This document shows positions 1 to 7,815 of a stretch of 11,711 nt of DNA, piece after piece. The notes under the pieces are model-generated. The model ran no database searches and was not told the origin of the DNA. It saw only the letters and a program-made list of their open reading frames with translations. The translations under genes and the position numbers were made by a program. Each line of letters opens with the position of its first letter. Positions within the stretch are counted from its first letter, which is position 1. Source of the DNA: an uncultured Prevotellaceae bacterium (GTDB lineage: Bacteria > Bacteroidota > Bacteroidia > Bacteroidales > Bacteroidaceae); NCBI GenBank assembly GCA_900557555.1, contig USTH01000043.1, forward strand, positions 1-11,711, read 5' to 3'.

Positions 1-914
1 GGCTTGTAGGGGTCGCGGGCAAGTTTCTGGTAGTTCTTGCTGCGGTCGGCGCCGATGAGCATGTGTGGGTCATAGCTTGGCGATGAGACCAGACACAGCA
101 CTTCGCCTGTTGAGGGCTCAATGGCAACGATTGTCCCTATTTTGCCTTGAAGCAGATGTTCCCCGAGTTTCTGTAGCTCATTGTCAAGCGAGAGGTAGAG
201 GCTTCTTCCCGGGACGGCGGCCTTGTCAAACTTGCCGTTCTGGTAGGAACCTTTTATGCGTCCTCTGACGTCACGCAGCAGAATTTGCACGCCCTTTTCG
301 CCTCGGAGTTCTTCTTCATAGCTGCTTTCGATGCCCAACTTGCCTATATAGTCGCCTTGACGGTAGTAGGCGTCAGAGTCGATGTCGGACTGGTTCACTT
401 CGCCTACGTCACCGATGACGTGAGCGCCGGTGTTGGTAGAATATCGTCTGACGGTGCGCTGTTCGGCGTAGAAACCGTTGAACTTATACAGTTTCTCCTG
501 AAACACCGCATATTGTTTTGCTGGAATCTGGCCTATGAACAGTTGTGGCGTGTAGCGGGAGTAACTTGGGTTTTTGTCGGGGTTCTTTATATCGGCCATG
601 CGGTTGATATAGTCTTGCTTGGTGATGCCTATGGTGCGGCAGAAATCGAGGGTGTCGATGCCCTGCTGTTCTTCCATTATAACCATAATGCTGTAGGCCG
701 ACTCGTTGTAGACCATCAAAGTGGAGTCGCGGTCATATATCAGGCCGCGTGCGGGATATTGTGTCTTTCTGTAGAACGCATTTGATTCGGCGCTTGCTTT
801 ATAGTCATCGCTGAATATCTGCAGGCTCATGAGACGCACAATATATATCATGACAATGACCATGGCCATTATCGCAATAGTATATTTCCGTTTTTCAAGT
901 TTAAAGTTTCTCAC
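1..914 (-). CDS. mrdA: Penicillin-binding protein 2 (peptidoglycan D,D-transpeptidase), N-terminal part, runs off the left edge
   Basis: PBP2 is the inner-membrane transpeptidase of the elongasome and cross-links new lateral-wall peptidoglycan. Translation of the minus strand gives 304 codons. There is a short basic N-terminus (RNFKLEKRKY), one membrane anchor at about residues 12-33, then the pedestal/dimerisation domain with the family motifs TQYPARGLIYDRD, GDVGEV, GDYIGKLGIESSYE and LRGEKG. The start of the transpeptidase domain follows (VAIEPSTGEVLCLVSSPSYDP). The catalytic SxxK serine would come just after the window edge and cannot be checked. I chose a GTG start at 914 because no in-frame ATG lies between the mreD stop and the basic/TM segment, and MRNFKLEKRKY fits the family N-terminus. 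The mreD stop is 38 bases upstream, so the gene belongs to the mre operon; rodA is the expected next gene. The identification is secure and the start less so. Confidence 0.93.
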   Translation of the reverse strand, partial: MRNFKLEKRKYTIAIMAMVIVMIYIVRLMSLQIFSDDYKASAESNAFYRKTQYPARGLIYDRDSTLMVYNESAYSIMVIMEEQQGIDTLDFCRTIGITKQDYINRMADIKNPDKNPSYSRYTPQLFIGQIPAKQYAVFQEKLYKFNGFYAEQRTVRRYSTNTGAHVIGDVGEVNQSDIDSDAYYRQGDYIGKLGIESSYEEELRGEKGVQILLRDVRGRIKGSYQNGKFDKAAVPGRSLYLSLDNELQKLGEHLLQGKIGTIVAIEPSTGEVLCLVSSPSYDPHMLIGADRSKNYQKLARDPYK

Positions 915-952
915 GGTCGGCAGTGTTGGTATAGGCTGTTGGGTCTTTCTGC

Positions 953-1471
953 TTATTTCTTGGAGTTGCTTCGTATTCCTTCAATAAACCATACTATAAG
1001 GAACGAAAGCACGGAGCTTCCTACAATGTTGATTGCTGTGTCGACAAAGTCGAAGAAGTTGAATGTCATCAGAAGATAGAACACAAGGGTCTGTATGAAA
1101 ACTGCCACAGCAGCATAGCGAAGAAAGGAAAACGTTCCGAGGGTCTTGATTGACGGTACTTCCATTTCGTCGCCATCGTTGTCGTTTTGTCCTCCAAGAA
1201 TTTTCAACAGCGGACTTTGAAGGAGAGCCATGAATGCCAGTGTTGCCGCCATTATGCCTGGTGTGTTGGCAAAGGCGTCCTGTATGGTTCCGATGCAAAA
1301 TCCCCACATCAATTTGGACCACTTGGGCATTTTGAGGGGAAAGGTCAGCAGAATATAGACGCAAATCAGTGGTGTGGCATATCCGAAGATGTGTACGTGG
1401 TTGAATATCAGCACTTGGAGTGCAATTATGATGAGCGCAAAAAATATCTTTGCCAACTGTGTCTGGATCAT
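953..1471 (-). CDS. mreD: Rod shape-determining protein MreD
   Basis: This is a small integral membrane protein of the elongasome that bridges MreC and the PBP2/RodA synthase. It has 172 residues, within the usual family range. Hydrophobic stretches lie at about residues 5-25, 30-48, 55-90, 112-137 and 143-163, and a polar loop rich in Asp/Asn (GGQNDNDGDEMEV) sits in the middle. The N-terminal segment with Gln19 and Phe23-Asn24, and the WGFCIGTIQDAF region, resemble Bacteroidales MreD. The gene lies 33 bases after mreC and 38 bases before mrdA, so co-translation in one transcript is likely. No Shine-Dalgarno sequence precedes the ATG, as usual for this phylum. MreD sequences diverge quickly, so the call rests on membrane topology plus its place between mreC and mrdA. 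Confidence 0.9.
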   Translation of the reverse strand: MIQTQLAKIFFALIIIALQVLIFNHVHIFGYATPLICVYILLTFPLKMPKWSKLMWGFCIGTIQDAFANTPGIMAATLAFMALLQSPLLKILGGQNDNDGDEMEVPSIKTLGTFSFLRYAAVAVFIQTLVFYLLMTFNFFDFVDTAINIVGSSVLSFLIVWFIEGIRSNSKK

Positions 1472-1504
1472 GATGTTTGTTTCTGTTGCTTGGTTGTGGA
1501 GGGG

Positions 1505-2362
1505 TCAGTCTGTTTTGCCTTCGTTGTTGAGGCGGTTATGTAGTCCCTCTATTTCCGCTTTGTGATGGTTTTCAAACACGCAGACATCGCGCAGATTGCC
1601 GAAGTCTGTGCCGAGGTTCACTCTGAGTTCTTGCGACAAGCCGTTGGGTGAGTCTGCCACTTTGCGCACTTTTCCAACAAACAGTCCTGGCGGAAAGATT
1701 GTGGAGTAGCCGCTGGTCTCGATGACATCTCCTACGTGCGCCTTGGCGTATTGGGGAACGTCAACAAGGTTGGCATAGTATATGGAACCGCCTTTCCACT
1801 GCATGGATCCATAGTAGCCTGTGCGTCTGATGCGGCAACTTATGCTTGACTTGATGTTTATCACCGGCAGAACCAGTGAATAATGTTTGTTTGTCAGGTA
1901 AACGACACCTACCACTCCTCCTCCTCCGACTACTCCCATTTCGGGTTTGATGCCGTCGGCCGCTCCTTTGTCTATGACTATATAGTTGTTGTTCTTAATG
2001 ATAGATGCAGAAACGACTTTTGCCGTGTATAGCTTGTAGCCACGGAGTGTGTTGAGAAGCTGCTTGTCGTTGATTGTCGTATCTTTGGTGTCATCCTTGA
2101 GTTGCTGCCTGAGTCTGTCTACCTGCAGTTGCAGAATGGCGTTTTGGCTTGTGAGGTGTCGGTTTGCCTGGTCAAGGTGAACGAACGACTCGATTTCTGT
2201 GTAGAGCCCGTTGACTTTGGCAACGAGGTGGTTGGCCTGTGTGAACCACACGCTTCCTTGATAGTGGTTAAACCTGAAAAGCATGACGAAGCATAGCGAT
2301 TCCAGAGCGATGAATAATATCCAATGATTGTATTTTTTCAGGAATTCTATCAGGTTGTTCAT
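1505..2362 (-). CDS. mreC: Rod shape-determining protein MreC
   Basis: MreC is a bitopic periplasmic scaffold that binds MreB/MreD and activates PBP2. I take the start at 2362 (MNNLIEFLKKYNHW), which matches the Bacteroidales N-terminus; the open frame also permits an ATG six codons upstream at 2380. The resulting protein is 285 residues. It has a single TM helix at about residues 15-32, then the motif RFNHYQGSVWFTQAN. A coiled coil spans about residues 60-95 (HLTSQNAILQLQVDRLRQQ), followed by the two beta-barrel domains with the conserved NNNYIVIDKGAADGI, GVVGGGGVVGVV and STIFPPGLFVG segments. No Shine-Dalgarno sequence is visible. Upstream is a 230-base gap to mreB that contains nested inverted repeats, so its dose relative to mreB may be set separately. 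Confidence 0.94.
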   Translation of the reverse strand: MNNLIEFLKKYNHWILFIALESLCFVMLFRFNHYQGSVWFTQANHLVAKVNGLYTEIESFVHLDQANRHLTSQNAILQLQVDRLRQQLKDDTKDTTINDKQLLNTLRGYKLYTAKVVSASIIKNNNYIVIDKGAADGIKPEMGVVGGGGVVGVVYLTNKHYSLVLPVINIKSSISCRIRRTGYYGSMQWKGGSIYYANLVDVPQYAKAHVGDVIETSGYSTIFPPGLFVGKVRKVADSPNGLSQELRVNLGTDFGNLRDVCVFENHHKAEIEGLHNRLNNEGKTD

Positions 2363-2444
2363 CTTGTGGTTGAAGAGCAAAATGGTTTTTATGTGTGAAA
2401 GCGGGTGTGTGTGGTCATTATGTGGCTACTCCTTAGAACAATCA

Positions 2445-2547
2445 TAGAATGAATAGTGGATTGCCTCTCACGCCTTTCATCTGGCACGATGTGGTAAGAT
2501 GCCATATCGTGTGCAAAGGTCTTGTGGGACTTCCAGTATTCATTCTA
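2445..2547. repeat. Nested inverted repeats in the mreB-mreC gap
   Basis: The outer arms are TAGAATGAATAGTGGA (2445-2460) and TCCAGTATTCATTCTA (2532-2547), complementary at 15 of 16 positions. Inside them a second hairpin pairs CACGATGTGG (2485-2494) with CCATATCGTG (2502-2511), with one G-T pair on the plus strand and a 7-base loop. The whole unit spans 103 bp of the 230-bp gap between mreB and mreC. No T-run follows on the mre-coding strand, so it is not a standard terminator. It could be an attenuator or RNA-processing site that sets mreC relative to mreB, or a small inverted-repeat element (MITE-like). No target-site duplication is evident at the ends. Function is unknown. Confidence 0.6.
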
Positions 2548-2592
2548 CACTGTTTTCTTCGGTAGGGGCCGAAGATTTATGTGTTGTGTGGC

Positions 2593-3618
2593 TTATCGCA
2601 TGAGGAAAGAGAACTGCTCAACGTTTTTGAGTGCGATGCCTGTACCTCTTGCCACGCAATGCAGTGGGTCTTCAGCAACGTGGAACTTGATGTTGATGCG
2701 GTCTGTGAGTCGCTTGCCAAGTCCGCGCAGCAGTGCGCCGCCTCCAGTGAGATATATGCCGTTTTTTACGATGTCGGCATAAAGTTCAGGTGGGGTGTTT
2801 TCAAGGGCGTTAAGCACGGCGGTCTCTATTCTTGCCACCGACTTGTCAAGGCAGTGGGCTATCTCCTGATAGCATACACGCACTTCCATTGGCAGTGCTG
2901 TAATTTTGTTAGGCCCGTGTACGATATATTCTTCCGGAGTCTCCTCCTTGGGAAGATCTGTCAGGGCTGCGCCTACATGTATTTTGATGCGCTCGGCCAT
3001 GCGTTCGGACACCTTGACGTTATGCTGGCGACTCATGTATTCCTGTATGTTGGCGGTAAATTCATCGCCTGCCATGCGTATGGAGTTGTTTGCCACGATG
3101 CCGCCAAGCGATATGACAGCTATTTCTGTTGTTCCACCACCTATGTCAACCACCATGTTGCCTTCGGGAGCCTCTACGTCAATTCCCACGCCCAGAGCGG
3201 CCGCCATCGGTTCGAAAAGGAGGTAGATGTCGCGTCCGCCTGCGTGTTCAGCAGAGTCTCTGACTGCACGCAGTTCCACTTCGGTAGCTCCCGAGGGTAC
3301 ACCGATGACCATGCGCAGTGAGGGGGAGAAGAGCCGTGCTCCGCTTCTTACCATTTTGATAAGTCCGCGCATCATCTGTTCGCAGGCATCAAAGTCGGCT
3401 ATCACGCCGTCGCGCAGCGGGCGTATCACCCTTATCTTGTCGTTGTGTTTTTCATACATTAGTTTGGCTCTTCCGCCTACGGCCATCATCTTCTTGCTTT
3501 CGCGGTCAATGGCAACCACTGATGGCTCATCGACAACAATCTTGCCGTCGTTAAGGATAATGGTGTTGGCGGTGCCGAGATCCATTGCCAATGACTGAGT
3601 AAATGAAAAGAATCCCAT
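2593..3618 (-). CDS. mreB: Rod shape-determining protein MreB (bacterial actin)
   Basis: MreB is a cytoplasmic actin-like ATPase that forms membrane-bound filaments and orients the elongasome. The 341-residue product is normal length. Visible motifs are phosphate-1 DLGTANT (residues 13-19), GVPSG (about 107-111), LFEPMAAALG (about 134-143), phosphate-2 DIGGGTTE (158-165) and the adenosine-site GGGALLRG (292-299). The N-terminus MGFFSFTQ is the short hydrophobic stretch that contacts membrane. The start has no Shine-Dalgarno sequence and lies 63 bases after the cyclohydrolase stop, so it is probably co-transcribed with it. A purine gene directly upstream of mreB is the usual Bacteroidales order (recalled, not checked here). 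Confidence 0.97.
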   Translation of the reverse strand: MGFFSFTQSLAMDLGTANTIILNDGKIVVDEPSVVAIDRESKKMMAVGGRAKLMYEKHNDKIRVIRPLRDGVIADFDACEQMMRGLIKMVRSGARLFSPSLRMVIGVPSGATEVELRAVRDSAEHAGGRDIYLLFEPMAAALGVGIDVEAPEGNMVVDIGGGTTEIAVISLGGIVANNSIRMAGDEFTANIQEYMSRQHNVKVSERMAERIKIHVGAALTDLPKEETPEEYIVHGPNKITALPMEVRVCYQEIAHCLDKSVARIETAVLNALENTPPELYADIVKNGIYLTGGGALLRGLGKRLTDRINIKFHVAEDPLHCVARGTGIALKNVEQFSFLMR

Positions 3619-3681
3619 GTTGTTTTGTGTCTAGTTTGTATGAGTGTTAGGGTATGTTGGAATGGTATTGCGCTGTGACGC

Positions 3682-4275
3682 TTATTTGGTGGCGAAGTAT
3701 GCGTGGATTGCGGTGTCGTAGTGGCTGCTGACAGCAAAGGCGCGCTCTGCAAATTCCTTGCGCTGGGCGAGTGTTGTTGCTGCTCCGCAGGTAAGGATGT
3801 CGTTGAGCTTTTGGTATTCGGCCTTGCTTGGCACAATCACCACATCGTTGAAGTTCTTTGCGGCTGCACGTATGAGTGAGATGCCGCCTATGTCAATTTT
3901 TTCTATGATGTCAGCCTCGGATGCACCGCTTGCCACGGTCTCTTCAAAAGGATACAGGTCTACAATGACGAGGTCTATTTCTGGAATGTCGTATTGCTTC
4001 ATCTGCTGCTGGTCGCTTTCGAGATTGCGGCGACCGAGAATGCCGCCAAAGATTTTGGGATGGAGAGTTTTTACGCGTCCCCCGAGAATTGAGGGATAAG
4101 TGGTTACGTCCTCCACCTTGGTGCAGGGATACCCAAGGCTTTCTATGAATGTCTGTGTACCTCCGGTGGACAGAAACTTGACTCCTGCCGCATTTAGTTT
4201 GGCCAGGATTTCCTCAAGGCCGTCTTTGTGGTAGACCGAAATCAGGGCGGTCTTTATTTGTTTTGTGTCTGACAT
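3682..4275 (-). CDS. purH: IMP cyclohydrolase, single-domain PurH (PurJ-type)
   Basis: This catalyses ring closure of FAICAR to IMP, the last step of de novo purine synthesis. The 197 residues match the N-terminal MGS-like/IMP cyclohydrolase domain of PurH: ALISVYHKDGLEEI, FLSTGGTQTFIE, TTYPSILGGRVKTLHPKIF, VDLYPFEETV and EKIDIGGISLIRAAAKNF. Lys69, Tyr108, Asp128 and Lys140 occupy the places of the human catalytic-site residues Lys66, Tyr104, Asp125 and Lys137. Normal PurH is about 500 residues because an AICAR transformylase domain follows. Here the frame ends at ...YFATK-stop, at the domain boundary, and mreB begins 63 bases later, so no remnant of the second domain is present. Another gene elsewhere must supply AICAR formylation if the pathway runs. 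This is probably a real split gene rather than a nonsense mutation. Confidence 0.93.
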   Translation of the reverse strand: MSDTKQIKTALISVYHKDGLEEILAKLNAAGVKFLSTGGTQTFIESLGYPCTKVEDVTTYPSILGGRVKTLHPKIFGGILGRRNLESDQQQMKQYDIPEIDLVIVDLYPFEETVASGASEADIIEKIDIGGISLIRAAAKNFNDVVIVPSKAEYQKLNDILTCGAATTLAQRKEFAERAFAVSSHYDTAIHAYFATK

Positions 4276-4303
4276 GCTTAAAATGTATTTTATGTGTAGG
4301 TTA

Positions 4304-4311
4304 CAAAGTTA
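4304..4311 (-). promoter_or_regulatory. Candidate Bacteroidetes -7 box upstream of the cyclohydrolase gene
   Basis: On the minus strand TAACTTTG fits the Bacteroidetes -7 consensus TAnnTTTG, 28 bases before the start codon at 4275. No clear TTTG lies 19-21 bases farther upstream, so this half-match is tentative. The 181-bp gap from 4276 to 4456 separates this gene from the thioesterase/DUF2400 pair and holds no other gene I can see. A promoter here would drive purH-mreBCD-mrdA. Confidence 0.4.
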
Positions 4312-4456
4312 CGGCTTTTTCATCAGTTATCGTGCTGACATTAAGCATAATTGTGCTCTGTTGGGGTAAAAATTGCGTGACGGAAGCGTATTTTTTTACG
4401 TACGTGCAGAATAGTTGTATTGTGAATGGCAAATGGCGGCATGTGGCACCGTGCGG

Positions 4457-5200
4457 TCAGATGCCTTTTTCTATACCGTAGCCGAAGAGTGCAAAGTCTC
4501 CGAGGGCAGGGTCGTCGGGAAATATCTTCTTGAAAAAATCGGTAATCTGGCGTGCTGTGGTGATGTCGGCGGAGCGTCTGTTGGTGAGTCCTAACTTGAG
4601 GGCGACATGATATACGTGAGTGTCGAGCGGAATGATAAGCATGTCGGGCGACAATTTCTTCCAGATGCCGATGTCTACAATGTTGTCGCGTCGCACCATC
4701 CATCTAAGGAAAAACCACAGTCTTTTGCACGGTGAGTTTTTGCTTGCGTCGGCTATGCCGGCAATGTTTCTGAAGATTGTGCTGAGCGCCAAGGCGGGAT
4801 TGCCTGCATTTGTGTCAAGATTGGCCGCAACGCAGTCTTCAAGGTCCTCGTATCTGCTATAGACGTTATAAAGTCTTTCCATCAGGCAGTGGAAGTCACC
4901 GTAGCGCACGGTGCGGTAGAAGCAGTCTGGGCTGTTGCGATACTGCTCCCATTTGCGTTCTTTCAGATAGTTGTATGGTTTGTCTTTGAAAATGTTGGTG
5001 TGGAGATGCTGGGCGGTGCGTATTATCTGTTTGCGATTGCCCCAGCTTATCCATGCTGTGACAAACGCTGATATTTCAATATCTTTTTTGTCTGTGTAGC
5101 GGTGCGGGAACTGTATGGGGTCGCTGGAGATGAAATCCTTCGTGTTGTAGTGATGTGCCAGGTCTTTGAGGTGCTGGGCTGTAATGCAATCGGAAGGCAT
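4457..5200 (-). CDS. TIGR02757 (DUF2400) family protein, HhH-glycosylase-like fold
   Basis: The 247-residue cytoplasmic protein of unknown function matches the TIGR02757/DUF2400 family, common in Bacteroidetes. Recognisable segments are DPIQFPHRYTDKKDIEISAF, AWISWGNRKQII, RLWFFLRWMVRRD and GIWKKLSPDMLIIPLDTHVYHVALKLGL. The last contains LDTHV..A..LGL, which resembles the stretch around the catalytic aspartate of HhH-GPD DNA glycosylases; a role in DNA base repair is an inference only. The C-terminus GDFALFGYGIEKG is also typical of the family. Its ATG lies 3 bases after the stop of the upstream thioesterase-like gene, so the two are almost certainly translated from one mRNA. No Shine-Dalgarno sequence is seen. 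Confidence 0.87.
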   Translation of the reverse strand: MPSDCITAQHLKDLAHHYNTKDFISSDPIQFPHRYTDKKDIEISAFVTAWISWGNRKQIIRTAQHLHTNIFKDKPYNYLKERKWEQYRNSPDCFYRTVRYGDFHCLMERLYNVYSRYEDLEDCVAANLDTNAGNPALALSTIFRNIAGIADASKNSPCKRLWFFLRWMVRRDNIVDIGIWKKLSPDMLIIPLDTHVYHVALKLGLTNRRSADITTARQITDFFKKIFPDDPALGDFALFGYGIEKGI

Positions 5201-5203
5201 GGT

Positions 5204-5572
5204 TCAGAGTTTGCTCATGAATTTGTCGGTGTTGACGATAAACCTGATGTGTTCCCCCTCGCCGATGGTGCCGTTGTCATCTTGCGCCGTAACGCTGAAT
5301 GTCAGTTTTCGCCCCTCAATGGCAGTCAGTGTTGCGGTAGCCTTTACATTGTGTCCTATTGCGGTGGGGTGCAGGTGAGTGGTGCTTATCATTGAGCCAA
5401 CGGTTGTAAAGCCTTCGTCAAGGTGTGGTTTTACCGCAAGCATGGCGGCGTTTTCCATGAGTGCCACCATTTGTGGTGTTGCCAACACTTCAAGATTGCC
5501 GCTGCCCAAGGCAATGGCTGTGTGTTGTTTCTCTACTGTCAGTTCTGATGTGTGTGTAAGTCCTGTCTCCAT
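5204..5572 (-). CDS. Hot-dog fold thioesterase, FlK-like
   Basis: The 122-residue protein has the small hot-dog thioesterase fold and most resembles the FlK (fluoroacetyl-CoA thioesterase)-like group that hydrolyses acyl-CoA thioesters. Thr32, Glu40 (in MENAA) and His66 sit at spacings of 8 and 26, identical to the FlK triad Thr42/Glu50/His76. Family landmarks include LTHTSELTV, GSGNLEVLATP, the turn TTHLHPTAIG, and EGRKLTFSVTAQDDNGTIGEGEH near the C-terminus. I take ATG 5572 (METGLTHTSE) as the start; the frame is open to an ATG at 5608 but those 12 extra residues do not look like the family. It forms a two-gene unit with the DUF2400 gene. The true substrate is unknown, and nothing suggests fluoroacetate. 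Confidence 0.85.
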   Translation of the reverse strand: METGLTHTSELTVEKQHTAIALGSGNLEVLATPQMVALMENAAMLAVKPHLDEGFTTVGSMISTTHLHPTAIGHNVKATATLTAIEGRKLTFSVTAQDDNGTIGEGEHIRFIVNTDKFMSKL

Positions 5573-5682
5573 AGTTGTTTGTCGTGAATTTGTGGGGCAT
5601 TCTTTCAAGGTGGGGATGTGTGGCTGGTATCTGGTTGTGCCATGCCGATGGCCGTTGTGTTGTGAACGCCTGTTTGTTGTGG

Positions 5683-5690
5683 CAAAATTA
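5683..5690 (-). promoter_or_regulatory. Candidate promoter -7 box for the thioesterase/DUF2400 unit
   Basis: TAATTTTG on the minus strand fits TAnnTTTG and lies 110 bases upstream of the thioesterase start at 5572. A TTGAC upstream (minus strand, 5715-5711) is 22 bases away, slightly beyond the usual 19-21. It would fire divergently from the hexosaminidase promoter at 5732-5763. Confidence 0.35.
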
Positions 5691-5731
5691 ATTTTTTCCT
5701 TTTACAAGCGGTCAATATTTGTATATAAATT

Positions 5732-5763
5732 TTTGGTGATTAGACACTTTTGGACTATATTTG
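5732..5763 (+). promoter_or_regulatory. Bacteroidetes sigma-ABfr promoter for the hexosaminidase gene
   Basis: TTTG at 5732-5735 is followed after exactly 20 bases by TATATTTG at 5756-5763, an excellent match to TTTG-N19/21-TAnnTTTG. The transcript would start near 5770, leaving a short A/T-rich leader with no Shine-Dalgarno sequence. This excludes the in-frame ATG at 5750, which lies inside the promoter, as the start codon. Confidence 0.75.
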
Positions 5764-5797
5764 CAAATTGATTTACAAACCTTATAATATAATGCTA

Positions 5798-7798
5798 ATG
5801 ATGAAGAATAGAATTCTGAGTTTTACTATCTTGTCGGCACTGTTGTTGATGACAAAGCCGTTTTGTGCTTATGCCCAAAATCCAAAGCCTTTTGTCATTC
5901 CCGAGGTGCAAGAATGGAAGGGTGCGGAAGGAATGATGTCCCTGGGAAGCTCTGCCGCAATTGTGGCAAGCAATGGTGCGGAAAACGTGGCCAAGGCTTT
6001 TGCTCAAGACCTTGATGTGCTGTGTGGCATAAATGTTGCAACAGCGACAAAAGCCAAACCGCAGTCAGGCGACATAGTCCTCAAACTTGTGGTTGACAAG
6101 AAGAAAAAGCAAAACGCAGAGGCCTACACCATTTCTATAACTGACAAGGTGGAGGTTGCGGCAACATCGGCAACAGGTCTTTATTGGGGAACGCGCACAC
6201 TGCTTCAGATGCTTGATGGCAAGAAAAAGGCCGAACTTCCGAAGGGTGTCATAAAAGACTGCCCAGACTTCTCTGTTCGCGGTTTCATGATTGATTGCGG
6301 CCGTAAGTTTATCCCAATGTCATATCTACGCCAGTTGGTCAGAATAATGAGCTACTACAAGATGAACTGTCTGCAGGTGCATCTTAACGACAACGGTTTC
6401 CCAAAATATTACGAGAACGATTGGAACAAGACCTATGCAGCTTTCCGCTTGGAGTGTGATACCTACCCCGGACTGACTGCCCGCGATGGCAGCTATACAA
6501 AGAGCGAATTTCGTGACTTGCAGAAGCTTGGCATGGAAATGGGCGTGGAGATAATACCCGAGATTGATGCTCCGGCTCATTGTTTGGCTTTTACACATTA
6601 TGACCCCGAATTGGGCAGTGCCAAATACGGGGTTGACCACCTTGATATTACCAATCCTAAGAGCCGTGAGTTTGTCGATGCGTTGTGGAAAGAGTATTTG
6701 GAGGGTGACAACCCTGTGTTCATTGGTCCGCGCGTGCATATCGGCACTGACGAATACTCCAACCGCGACAAGGAGGTGGTGGAGCTTTTCCGTGCTTTCA
6801 CCGACCACCTCATCAAGTATGTGGAGTCTTATGGCAAGCAGGCATGTCTGTGGGGGTCGCTTACCCATGCAAGAGGCACCACTCCGGTGCAGGTTGACAA
6901 TGTTGTAATGTCGCTTTGGTCAAACGACTATGCTGCTCCCGACTCAATGCTTCAGCTGGGCTACAAGGCCATTAGCATCCCCGATGGCCTGACCTACATA
7001 GTGCCTCATGCTGGATACTATTATGACTATCTTAACACCCAATATCTCTATGAGCACTGGACACCTAACATTGTGGGTGGCGGAAAGTTTACGTTCCCCT
7101 ATGATGGGAAGCAGATTCTCGGAGGAATGTTTGCGGTGTGGAACGATGTTTGCGGCAACGGTGTTTCTGTTAAGGACATTCATCACCGTGTCTATCCTGC
7201 CATGCAGACCCTGAGTGCCAAGTTCTGGACAGGCAAGAATGTAACGTTGCCGTTCAGCGAGTTCAACGAAAAGCGCATGACTCTTCATGAGGCTCCTGGT
7301 GTCAATGAGCTTGGCCGCCTTACTGGTCCTGCCGGTGGTGCTTATGATAAGACCTTTACACTGCTCAGCCCCAACCAGACGTTCTCGCCTGATGGCAATC
7401 TGGAGGCTGGCTACGACTACTCGGCAGAGTTTGAGCTTGAGGCCGTTAAGGAGGCAAAGGGTACAGTGTTGCTCGAGTCCACCAATGCGAAGCTATATCT
7501 CTCTGACCCAATCAACGGACGGTTGGCCTATGAGCGCGACGGTTACCTCTATACATTTGACTACGCTCCCTATAACGGCGAGAAGGCCAACATCTGCATT
7601 GAGGGCAACAACAAGGCCACTTACCTCTATGTCAACGGCAAGTTGGCAGAGGCAAAGACCGGACGAACCTTCTGGACTGACGGCAAGGGCAAGACCATGA
7701 CTCTCGAGACCCTTGTGCTTCCGCTGCAGGCAACTGGAGACTTCAAGTCGAAGGTTAAGAACTTCAACCTGCGCAACTCATTTAGGTATACAAAATAA
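5798..7798 (+). CDS. Secreted glycoside hydrolase family 20 beta-N-acetylhexosaminidase
   Basis: This likely periplasmic or surface enzyme removes terminal GlcNAc/GalNAc from glycans by substrate-assisted catalysis. From the ATG at 5798 (neighbouring ATGs at 5792 and 5801 are equally possible) the product has 666 residues. A signal peptide covers residues 1-26, cleaved after AYA. A GH20b-type N-terminal domain starting IPEVQEW runs to about residue 155. The catalytic barrel opens with VRGFMIDCGRKFIPMSYLR and contains QVHLNDNGFP, EIIPEIDAPAHC and VHIGTDEYSNR, whose Asp318-Glu319 are the polarising and acid/base residues. It then runs to GGMFAVWNDVCGNG. A beta-rich C-terminal part (about residues 520-666) looks like a lectin/LamG-type carbohydrate-binding domain. 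HxGTDE replaces the more common HxGGDE, a tolerated variant. It stands alone, divergent from the thioesterase unit, with its own terminator. Confidence 0.93.
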   Translation: MMKNRILSFTILSALLLMTKPFCAYAQNPKPFVIPEVQEWKGAEGMMSLGSSAAIVASNGAENVAKAFAQDLDVLCGINVATATKAKPQSGDIVLKLVVDKKKKQNAEAYTISITDKVEVAATSATGLYWGTRTLLQMLDGKKKAELPKGVIKDCPDFSVRGFMIDCGRKFIPMSYLRQLVRIMSYYKMNCLQVHLNDNGFPKYYENDWNKTYAAFRLECDTYPGLTARDGSYTKSEFRDLQKLGMEMGVEIIPEIDAPAHCLAFTHYDPELGSAKYGVDHLDITNPKSREFVDALWKEYLEGDNPVFIGPRVHIGTDEYSNRDKEVVELFRAFTDHLIKYVESYGKQACLWGSLTHARGTTPVQVDNVVMSLWSNDYAAPDSMLQLGYKAISIPDGLTYIVPHAGYYYDYLNTQYLYEHWTPNIVGGGKFTFPYDGKQILGGMFAVWNDVCGNGVSVKDIHHRVYPAMQTLSAKFWTGKNVTLPFSEFNEKRMTLHEAPGVNELGRLTGPAGGAYDKTFTLLSPNQTFSPDGNLEAGYDYSAEFELEAVKEAKGTVLLESTNAKLYLSDPINGRLAYERDGYLYTFDYAPYNGEKANICIEGNNKATYLYVNGKLAEAKTGRTFWTDGKGKTMTLETLVLPLQATGDFKSKVKNFNLRNSFRYTK

Positions 7799-7815
7799 AA
7801 AACGACATAATAATG

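Noticed and set aside
285..785. 166-codon plus-strand open frame at the left edge
   Set aside because: The opposite strand encodes PBP2 with strong motif matches throughout, so this is a shadow frame.
2581..3321. 246-codon plus-strand open frame antisense to mreB
   Set aside because: It is the reverse-strand shadow of the highly conserved mreB frame and has no ribosome site, promoter or recognisable domain.
5750..5797. Upstream ATG at 5750 extending the hexosaminidase by 16 codons
   Set aside because: It lies within the promoter, ahead of the expected transcript start, and would put polar residues before a good signal peptide.
6326..6868. 180-codon minus-strand open frame inside the hexosaminidase
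   Set aside because: It is antisense to the GH20 catalytic barrel, whose frame is clearly the coding one; no family likeness.
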